Assembly: GCA_949130495.1 (NCBI GenBank)
Contig: OX422222.1
Coordinates: 103,343,709 to 103,407,708 of the forward strand
DNA length: 64,000 nt
Direction of reading: 5' to 3'
From: Sambucus nigra
Lineage: Eukaryota > Streptophyta > Magnoliopsida > Dipsacales > Adoxaceae
Every line of letters begins with the position of its first letter. Positions within the stretch are counted from its first letter, which is position 1. Below are positions 1-8,980 of this stretch, piece by piece. The translations under genes were made by a program, and so were the position numbers. The notes beneath the pieces are model-generated. The model was not told where the DNA came from, did no database searches, and saw only the letters and a program-made list of their open reading frames with translations.

Positions 1-1033
1 CCAATTCAATTTAATTCAATGAATAATACCGTCATCGTTTTCAACATAACTATTTATGTTCAAAAAGGTTAAATTAATAAACATGCAACAATATTCAATA
101 CGGCATAATCGTTCTCTTTTATAAGTCATCTAATTTTTATAAGTGTGAGCGCGTCCCAATAACCATAAAAATACTCCCATAAAAATCCAAAGATCTAACC
201 TATGCACCTAGGGGTTTCAAAGATTAAAGCATATTTAAAATTTTCACAAAAACAGTCCCAAAATTTAAGTGTTCACTTTCTATAATCAAGTTACTAATTG
301 ATTTTAATAAAAAAAACAGGCTCAAGGGTTTAGGCGATAGTTAAAACGCATATTACTAAAGGAAATGAATAGAGTATTCATGCCTGTGATTTAGATGAAG
401 AAGATCACAGTTATATTCCTCTCAAAAAATTAGCAAAGAATCGTTCTTGAACAATCTTGAGACAACGTCAATTAAGCCTTCAAATATTGAGTAAAACACT
501 TGATTAAGTTGAGGGCTAAAATTTATAGATAAAAGAGAATAATTTTGGAGAGGTCTTCTGGTTGAAAAGTTGAGGAGAAAGTGATTTGAAAATCCAAACC
601 ATGAATTTGTTGTGATATATAAAGGATTTAGAGTTTGATTAAGAAAAGAGTTCTAATGAGATACAAACACTAAAAATAAAATTCCGGAAGATCGGACCGT
701 TGGAATTGGTTGAAATTTAAGGGTGTAATAGCTGAAGACGAGAGGAAGCGGCAAAAAAATTTCAGCTCGATCGGAAGATCGAATATTTTTATATATTTTT
801 GTTTCCATAGAGTTTGATGTTTCGAGGACTCTTAGAGAGTTTTATATTTTGACGACTCGTCTAAATACCCCAAGACTTATATATACGAAAATTGGGAGTC
901 TTGTAATCCAGCTTTTCGAATTTTGAATATAAAAACCAACACATTTAATTATAAAAATAATTAAATCCAATTTTTTTTCTTCTAATTTTTGAATTATTTA
1001 AATAATTAATTAACAAAAGCACGGGGTGTTACA
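1..1033 (-). mobile_element. R element LTR1 (partial, runs off window start)
   Basis: This is the U3-side part of a long LTR read on the minus strand; the rest lies outside the window. It ends on the plus strand with GGGGTGTTACA, so the minus-strand LTR starts TGTAACACCCC. It aligns by eye with 4733-5816 of the complete LTR3, sharing the AATTCAATTTAATTCAATG block, the GAATATTTTTATATATTTTT stretch (a possible minus-strand TATA region) and the GATGTTTCGAGGACTCTTAG block. I see no coding sequence. Confidence 0.75.
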
Positions 1034-1202
1034 TACTTCCCCACTAACAAAGGAATTTCATCCTCGAAATTAGACGAATCAGAAACATCAAACGTAAATC
1101 ACGAAACATAAAATAAGGCTTAAATACGCCTGCTCATTGAATGCCATAATTGGGTCCCATACACCCAATCCTACGTGCACCTACCCCATGAACAATAAAA
1201 TA

Positions 1203-1242
<40 letters not shown>

Positions 1243-1619
1243 GTAACGGTGTACCAAGCGCTCCCACAAATCACCACTCGATTCAATCCGAAAAATCTTC
1301 GCAACACATAAATCATCAAATCAAATGACATCATTGCATCGATATAAGACATACCCAAAATTTATACTAATGATCTTCCAAATAGTTAACGTCTCCAAAA
1401 TCAACTCTAAGGATCCTCACATCAAGCTTATTACTTCTAAACTCAATGCCAACAACATCCTTAACACAAAATTATATATTTCCATGAAACACATCTAACA
1501 CGTATATTAGAACCTCTACCTTAAGGAGTACGAACTACTAAAGGGAATCAAAGATCGATAATGCGAAAGCTAAACGGACTCATAACCTACGAGATAAAAG
1601 ACCATGCTCTGATACCATC
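1034..1619 (-). mobile_element. R element internal segment 1
   Basis: This short internal segment lies between two R LTRs. On the minus strand it ends with a purine-rich stretch (AGTGGGGAAGTA) just before the next LTR start, as a polypurine tract should. It begins with GA plus TGGTATCAGAGC (plus positions 1606-1617), a primer-binding site for initiator tRNA-Met. In between are an AT microsatellite (about 1206-1238) and AT-rich DNA with no open frame of note. Confidence 0.75.
1206..1238. repeat. (AT)n microsatellite in R internal segment 1
   Basis: An uninterrupted AT dinucleotide run. The equivalent position in the other R internal segments also carries an AT run, of very different length in each copy. 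Confidence 0.9.
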
Positions 1620-2574
1620 TGTCTCACCCCGCGTAATTCGGGAGTCGGCCACCACGAAAAATAAGTCGGTCGTCGGTAAATGAAGTACAATTCTTAGCAT
1701 GAGAAAAATATGAGACATATAAAATTAATCCACAAGATCAATGATAATCAATCCCAAAAGATAAACCATCCAACTAAGCGATAAAAGATCCATCAATATG
1801 CTAAACTCAAAGTAAATCCAATCTCTATTAATATAAAACTGAATAATCTCCAACTGAATCTAGTGAAATAACTGAATAAAATCCATAACAACTTTGGAAC
1901 CGAATGGCCCAATGAAAAAGATCACAGTTACATTCCTCTCGAAAAATTAGCAATGAGTCGTTCTTGAACAATCTTGAGAGAACATCAATTAATCCTTCAA
2001 ATATTGAGTCAAACACTTGATTAAGTTTGGGGCTAAAATTTGTAGATAAAAGAGAATAATTTTGGAGAGGTCTTCTGGTTGAAAAGTTGATGAGAAAGTG
2101 ATTTGAAAATCCAAACCAAGAATTTGTTGTGATATATAAAGGATTTAGAGTTTGATTAAGAAAATAGTTCTAATGAGATACGAACACTAAAAACAACATT
2201 CCGGACGATCGGACCGTTGGAATTGGTTGAAATTTAAGGGTGTAGTAATTGAGGACGACAGGAAGCTGCAAAAAAATTTCAACTCGATCGGAAGATCAAA
2301 TATTTTTATATATTTTTGTTTTTATAGAGTTTGATGTTTCGAGGACTCTTAGAGAGCTTGATGTTTCGAGGACTCTGAAAGAGTTTTATATTTTGACGAC
2401 TCATCTAAATACCCCAAGACTTTTATATACTAAAATTGGGAGTCTTGTAATCCATCTTTCTGAATTTTGAATATAAAAACCAACACATTTAATTATAGAA
2501 ATAATTAAATCCAATTTTTTTCCTAATTTCTGAATTAATTAAATAATTAATTAGTAAAAGCACGGGGTGTTACA
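1620..2574 (-). mobile_element. R element LTR2 (internally deleted)
   Basis: This LTR has the same ends as the others (TGTCTCACCCC on the left, GGGGTGTTACA on the right) but is only 955 bp against about 2.4 kb. The missing part is internal. Sequence matching the start of the complete LTR runs to about 1915 (GAATGGCCCAATGAAAAAG) and then jumps to the block beginning ATCACAGTTACATTCCTCTC, which lies about 1.8 kb further along in LTR3. Confidence 0.75.
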
Positions 2575-2740
2575 TACTTCCCCACTAACAAAGGAATTTC
2601 ATCCTTGAAATCAGACGAATCAGAAACATCAGACGTAAATCACGAAACATAAAATAAGGCTCACTTACGCCTACTCGTTTAATGCCATAATTGGGTGCCC
2701 ATACACCCAATCCTACGCGCACCTACCCGACGAACAACAA

Positions 2741-2742
<2 letters not shown>

Positions 2743-2805
<63 letters not shown>
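2743..2805. repeat. (AT)n microsatellite in R internal segment 2
   Basis: A run of about 60 bp of AT dinucleotides, at the same place in the unit as the other AT runs of this array. Confidence 0.9.
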
Positions 2806-2808
<3 letters not shown>

Positions 2809-2971
2809 CTGCTCTTGTACGGACTAGTCCGTATTTTAAGAATGCGGACCGGACGTGTGTCACCTAACGGTACGTCTAAAAATTATCCCCTAAATTATAG
2901 GCACACACTCTCTCTCTTTTGGGCTCACTGCCAGGTGACACATGTTCGGTCCGCATTCTTAAAATACGGTC
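2806..2971. mobile_element. MITE-like foldback element
   Basis: A segment of about 165 bp absent from the other R internal segments. It has long terminal inverted repeats at 2829-2865 and 2933-2969: 37 bp with two mismatches, starting CCGTATTTTAAGAATGCGG. The centre is non-coding. It lies exactly at the edge of the AT microsatellite, so target-site duplication cannot be read and the superfamily is unassigned. The outermost bases (GTTCTGCTCTTGTACGGACT) are not matched on the other side, so the true ends are uncertain. Confidence 0.65.
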
Positions 2972-3355
2972 TATGAAAGTAACGGCGTACTACGCACTCC
3001 CACAAATCACCACTCGATCCAAGCCCGAAAATCTTCGCAACACATAAATCATCAAATCAAATGACATCGTTGCATCGATATAATACATACCCAAAATTCA
3101 TACTAATGATCTTCCAAATAATTAACGTCTCCAAAATCAACTCTAAGGATCCTCACATCAAGCTTATTACTTATAAACTCAATGCCCACAACATCCTTAA
3201 CACAAAATTATATATTTCCAAGAAACGCATCTAACATGTATGTTAGAACCTCTACCTTAGGGAGTACGAATGAATAAAGTTAATAAAAGATCGATAACGT
3301 GAAAGCTAAACGGACTCATAACCTATGACACGAAAGATGATGCTCTGATACCATC

Positions 3356-5816
3356 TGTCTCATCCCGCATAATTCGGGAGTCGGTCGCCATGAAAAATAA
3401 GCCGGTCGTGAGTAAATAAAATACAATTCTTAGCTTGAGACAGATATGAGACATATAAAATTAATCCACAAGATCAATCATAATCAATCCCGAAAGATAA
3501 ACGATCTAAATAAGAGATAAAAGATCCATAATTATGCTAAAATCAAAGTAAATCCAATCTCTATTAATATAAAACTGAATAATCTCCAACTGAATTCGGT
3601 GAAATAACTAAATAAAATCCATGACAACTTTGGATCCGAATGGCCCAATAAAAACAATAAACTGTGTCTCAAAGTAAACACGAAGGAATGGAAAACTAAA
3701 CTAAATCAATCCGCGTAAGGTAGAGAAACTCCAACTTCACCTCCAAGAAAATCTTCCAATAATTCTATGCAGCTTCTCCAAATACTATTTCCTGAAAAAG
3801 TTAGTCAAAGCACGAGGTCCGATCCCCGAGCATGAATACACACTACTCCCCTCAAATAAGATCATTGAATTGGGACAGTAGCATTATACGAGATAAATAT
3901 CATAATAGAATATTTTAATTAAATGAGATAATTAACCGTGATAAATATAAATCACTAACTATCCTCAGAAATTTTCATTCTAAAAATCACACCAATATAA
4001 TTCTAAATCCCCAAGTCCCATGATGTTAATTTAATTAAATTAACCCAATTAGTCATTTTCCTCAATTTTTATCTTAATTCTAGCGGTCCTCCCGCCACGG
4101 CTGGTAATCTGCCAAATTTTTACACTTCCCCTTGTCAAATGGACTTTGATCCGTTTAAACTGTAGACCCCTCCCCATAACAAGGTTCCACACACGACACG
4201 ACATAAATCCCCCGCTGACCCGTTTAAACTGTCGATCCCTGACACATTATGTCACCCCAAATTTTAATACCCATTTTTATCTGAGGCATTAATTCTCATT
4301 TTCTCAATTTCACAGTTAACAAATTACCCTCACCCTTTTAATCGATGCAAGATCCTCAAAATACCCCTTAGTCTCATACCTAGAGGTCCCCAAGCACACC
4401 TACATCCTATCCTACATATAGGATGAATCACCAATGTAAAACACGTCCTAGTCTCATGCCTAGGCTAACGAAAAGACGATATGACGTAAATATCTGCCCC
4501 ACCCCGAAATATAAAATCCCCATGAATTTATACTAACTAGTCCCATACCTAGGAAGCAGAAATTATAACCAAGGCCTACCCACTAGTCCCATGATTAGTA
4601 AGCATCCTAAAATATGGATGAGCAATATACTAACGAAAGCCCCTCGTCCCCGCGATGGCAAATGTGAATAAAATAAATTACACAATACACAATTCGTAAG
4701 AATAACATAGCACTTAATGATAAAAATACCAATTCAATTTAATTCAATGAATAACACCGTCGTCGTTTTCAACATAACTATTTTTGTTCAAAAGGGTTAA
4801 ATTAATCAACATGCAACAATATTAAATACAACATAATCGTTCTCTTTTATAAGTCATCTAATTTTTATAAGTGTGAGCGCGTCCCAATAACCATAAAAAC
4901 ACCCCCATAAAATTCTACATGAGAACCTACTCCCAAAACCATAAAAACCCAAAGATCTAACCTACGCACATAGGTGTTTCAAAGATTAAATCATATTTAA
5001 AATGTTCATAAAAACACTCCCAAAATTTAAGTGTCCACTTTCTATAACGAAGTTACTAATTGATTATAATAAAAAAGAGATGCTTAAGGGTTTAGGTGAC
5101 ACTTAAAACGCATAATACTAAAGGAAAGGAATAGAGTATTCATGCCTGTGATTTAGATGAAGAAGATTATAGTTACATTCCTCTCAAAAAATTAGCAAAG
5201 AGTCGTTCTTGAACAATCTTGAGAGAACATCAATTAAGCCTTCAAATATTGAGTCAAACACTTAATTAAGTTTGGGGTAAAATTTGTAGATAAAAGAGAA
5301 TAATTTTGTAGAGGTCTTCTGGTTGAAAAGTTAATAAGAAAGTGATTTGAAAAGCCAAACCATGAATTTTTTGTGATATATAAAGGATTTAGAGTTTGAC
5401 TAAGAAAAGAGTTCTAATGAGATACGAACACTAAAAACAACATTCCGGATGATCGGACCATTGGAATTGGTTGAAATTTAAGGGTGTAGTAGCTGAAGAC
5501 GAGAGGAAGCTGCAAATTTTTTTTAGCTCGATTGGAAGATTGAATATTTTTATATATTTTTGTTTCTATAAAGTTTGATGTTTCGAGCACTCTTAGAGAG
5601 TTTGATGTTTCGAGGACTCTTAGAGAGTTTTATATTTTGATGACTCGTCTAAATACACCAAGACTTATATCTAGTAAAATTGGGAGTCTTGTAATCCAGC
5701 TTTTCGAATTTTGAATATAAAAACCAACACATTTAATTATAAAAATAATTAAATCAAATTTTTTCCTAATTTTTGAATTAATTAAATAATTAACTAATAA
5801 AAGCATGGGGTGTTAC
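3356..5816 (-). mobile_element. R element LTR3 (complete, 2461 bp)
   Basis: This is the only uninterrupted complete R LTR in the left block. The plus-strand ends are TGTCTCATCCCG and GGGGTGTTACA, a TG...CA pair with near-palindromic termini. Landmarks in plus order are: CATGAATACACACTACTCCC; a doubled GTTTAAACTGT block at about 4155 and 4225; a series of CTAG-containing motifs (TAGTCYCATRCCTAG) at about 4371, 4449, 4538 and 4583; the TTCAATTTAATTCAATG block; and the AT-rich stretch around 5541-5556 that could hold a minus-strand TATA box. No frame is convincingly coding. Confidence 0.8.
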
Positions 5817-6010
5817 ATACTTCCCCACTAACAAAGGAATTTCGTCCTCAAAATTAGACGAATCAGAAACATCAAACGTAAATCGCGAAATATAAAATAA
5901 GGCTCACATACGGGTGCTCGTTGAATGCCATAATTGGGTGCCCATACACCCAATCCTACGCGCACCTACCCCGTGAAAAACAAAATAATATATGTCATTA
6001 TATATATATA
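5817..6010 (-). mobile_element. R internal segment 3, left part (split by Helitron)
   Basis: The PPT-side half of an R internal segment. It runs into an AT-rich microsatellite (about 5988-6010), where the Helitron terminus CTAG begins. The other half resumes at about 20786. Confidence 0.75.
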
Positions 6011-6038
6011 CTAGAGGAATGCCGTGCCTGAAGGCACG
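6011..6038 (-). other. Helitron 3' terminus: CTAG plus hairpin
   Basis: CTAG is at 6011-6014. The stem CGTGCC (6023-6028) pairs with GGCACG (6033-6038) around a TGAA loop. This is the subterminal hairpin used to recognise Helitron 3' ends. Confidence 0.75.
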
Positions 6039-6124
6039 ACGAAAATTTTCCAAGTAATAATTGCAAAACGGCAAAAATATCGTTCCCCCAATAAAACAAA
6101 GTGTTAAGTTATGCATAATGTAAG

Positions 6125-6760
6125 TTATAAAGTTTTATATATAATACATATAGTGTTAGACAATTTAAAATTTTTGGATAGTTTTATTTGTTTATAAAAC
6201 TACTCACCCTATTTAAGAAAAAAAATACAACATTAATAATACTAATAATCCGTCCCAAACATCGTATAAACAAAATCATCAATTCAAGACAATTCATGAG
6301 AACACCACCAATATTTAAGTCGGACATATTTATTATACAACATAAATAATTGTAAACCGTTTTTGAAAATTTGGGTAGAGTTTCCTTTATTTATAGGACT
6401 AACCACCCTGTTTAAGAAATAAAAAATAACCCAACAACAATATTCAAAGAGACAATTTATCAATCAAAATCAAAATGCGATATATGTCGATACTCCCGAT
6501 ACCATTCCTCCCGATACCATTAAATCATCAGTGCCCCATCACATCATCCTGACAACCAAGTCCTATAAAACCAAAAGATTGGACAACAATTAAAATTTAA
6601 ACAAAAATCGTTGAGTTCTCATAATTCATATATACTATTTTTTGAAAAAAATTAAAAATATGTTTTGTCTCAATATCATTTGCTTATAGGATTATCCACC
6701 CTCTTTAAGAAATAAAAAATAGTCCAGCAATACTAAAGATCATGTATTCTTATGATTATA
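6125..6760. repeat. Three degenerate tandem repeats near the Helitron 3' end
   Basis: Three diverged copies, about 210-290 bp apart, share a core at about 6190-6235, 6395-6440 and 6680-6725. The core reads roughly TTATAGGACTA-CCACCCTNTTTAAGAAATAAAAAATA. Flanking AT-rich sequence also aligns loosely. There is no coding potential. Confidence 0.55.
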
Positions 6761-8860
6761 AATTTAAGAATCAAAACCCTTTTTCTAAAAAAGCTAAAAA
6801 TATATAATATGTGCTAAATGGTCTGAACTAACCAAGTTGAGCTCTGAAAATAGTGAACTGGAACATTGAATTGTTGTTCAACATTCCTTTCCAATATATA
6901 CCTGTTAAAAGCAATATACGCATCAGAGCGCGCAAAAGTCCCTTGCGAGACACTTAAAAGCAAATTTTAAACAATCTTTTTCTCATCATAAAACTGACCT
7001 GAGCGAAGATCATTATATCCATATGATATATCAAAAGAGCCAAGATTAACTTGGTATTGGATTGACATTAGTCCAATTTGCGTCGTGGTGCCAAGATTAA
7101 CTCAGTATTGAGGGGGTGAGGGGGAGGGAATTGAAGAAAACCTTATGGAATTTAGTATTATATGATGCAACATACATTGAGTTTATAGTAGGTGAATTGG
7201 AAAAATCTTGCACATCGAAAGGGTATGAAGTTATGTTATAAGGTCCATACATGGTTTGGAACAATACTTTGAGAATTAAATTACAGTTTTGGACAACAAA
7301 CTTCATGGAGTGCGAATGCAGGTATAGAATTTGGAGAGGTTTGCTAATAGAAAAATACTAATACCTTAAACATATATAAATATACTAGCAAGAAATTAAC
7401 CTTCAATTAATACAGAAATTGGCTTACATTGAAACACAAACTCAAGTCTTACCTTATATCTGATTTTTACTTTTAAAGAATTAACAGGAAATTGCATATA
7501 TTGAGTAGAAAAAATAATTAAATGATGCATTCCAGCGTCTTACCTCTAAGGTGAGCAGGGCAACAAGCAGAAGATGAGAGAAGATGTGGGTAGGGGCGAC
7601 GCAGTAGAAGTGCAGCAGGGTGGCGGTGAGCAGGGGAGGGTGTCTCGTGAGCAGGCGTGGAGGCTTATGAACGTATTTACACTCGGGATGTTCGATTTTG
7701 CGAAATCATTAGTTTGGAAAGATAATTATACTCAGTCTAATGGTAAAAGTGTTTAGTTGCGATGCCCAAAAGAATATTTAAAGCTTAGAAAATTGAAAGT
7801 CATGGTTAATGACGAACTTGAAGGGGGAGCCAGAGGACCACTTGATTCAACTTAGTTTTTTGTTTGTCATATACTCAAATATTGAAGGGTATAGGCATCA
7901 AAGACAGAGATAGAGAGTGAACAAAAGATAAATCTACCACGATAACAAAAGAAAGAGATTGAGCACAGAGAAAAGAGAAGAGAGAAGACAGAGCATTTGG
8001 ATAAACTATATAATACTAAGTTTGCACAAACATTAAATATTTGAACATTTGGACACAGTTAATATTAAATATTACATTTGGAAAAACACTTGAGATACTA
8101 AATCTTACATTTGAACTAATGATCCTTGTACTTATCTCTCACTTCATGGATTTTTTTGAGTAGATACTTTTGTAGGTGAATGAAAGTTCCACCAATTATG
8201 CCATTCATACACCAGATATAGAAGCTCAGGGGTGGATCAACTTACAGAATCAGATCCGGGCATAAATTATTCATGTAAAAGGAAGGATGTAAGACTTGGT
8301 GACTTGTACATATGAGAGACGCGAGATAAATGTCTATAGAAATTAAATTGAAGAGTGTAATGTTGTGTTTGAGTTCCATTGTCATCTTCTCTGTTAATCC
8401 TCAAAGAACAGATCCAGCAAAAGCTGAAAGAAGAAGGTATACCGATGTAAAGAAAGTTGTGTTCTGATTATCTTTTTCTATGTGGAGAGCTTTCTAGTCA
8501 ATTCAACTGCTAAATTGGAGCAACTGTCAAAGCTGAGAATTGGGATAGACATTGATGATTGATTTGTCAGTACAGGGTAATCATCACTTAATGAAAGATT
8601 CTAAATGGGATCAATTATTCTCAACATATTATAGATTTTTTATTATAATATACTAATCCCGAAAGGGGTCAGCGTTGTAAAAAAAAGTGATGAAATAAGT
8701 AACATTATTATTGAAACTTAGAAAACATCAACAAAAAGAAAGATTTATTTCCCGGTAAATTTATTCTTGAAATGTCATTACAGAAGGTAACATCATTCAT
8801 CCAAGCTTTAAACACTAAACTAATGAATGAGTAAAACATAAAAATTAGGTACCTTTTGTA
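6761..8860. other. Helitron body, AT-rich, mostly featureless
   Basis: AT-rich DNA without a convincing gene. One GC-richer patch (7545-7690) contains an open plus frame at 7574-7756 and an open minus frame rich in Leu/His/Pro. The patch may be a captured exon, but I do not recognise it. A purine-rich stretch occurs at about 7960-8000. Nothing else stands out. Confidence 0.4.
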
Positions 8861-8975
8861 TACGCAATTTGACCCTCTGGTGAAGAGATATATGCACGCA
8901 CCCGTATTGTCACACGTGTAATAACAATTTCAGAACATGAGGGTGGTAGATTGGCATCCAACAATGTGAGACATG
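8861..8975 (-). pseudogene. Exon-like fragment in the Helitron, split by element A (part 1)
   Basis: Removing element A and one TSD joins this segment to 18513-18650. On the minus strand the join gives a plausible exon. An acceptor-like TTTCATTACCCAG at about 18620 is followed by a frame reading NVTLKEIKAPIIKIRRNV and then a stop. A second frame continues as LLDANLPPSCSEIV...ISSPEG and ends at a donor-like AAAAG/GTACCT near 8850. I do not recognise the protein. The pattern suits a host-gene fragment captured by the Helitron that has since acquired a stop or frameshift. Confidence 0.35.
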
Positions 8976-8980
8976 TGTAG
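8976..8980. repeat. Target-site duplication TGTAG (left) of element A
   Basis: TGTAG directly precedes the LTR start TGTAATAACC, and the same five bases follow the LTR end at 18513-18517. Confidence 0.9.

Larger units (their letters stand above)
2575..3355 (-). mobile_element. R element internal segment 2
   Basis: It has the same layout as internal segment 1: polypurine tract next to LTR2, AT microsatellite (about 2743-2805), and a PBS-like site (RC of GCTCTGATACCA, about 3342-3353) next to LTR3. It is longer (781 bp) because the microsatellite has expanded and a small foldback element sits at its edge. Confidence 0.75.

Noticed and set aside
1..6010. The ~3 kb tandem repeat as a centromeric satellite
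   Set aside because: Unit ends, PBS and polypurine tract show it is an LTR element array; a centromeric location cannot be judged from sequence alone.
7574..7756. A 60-codon plus frame in the GC-rich Helitron patch as a gene
   Set aside because: Short, no family match, no splice or promoter support; noted only as a possible captured fragment.
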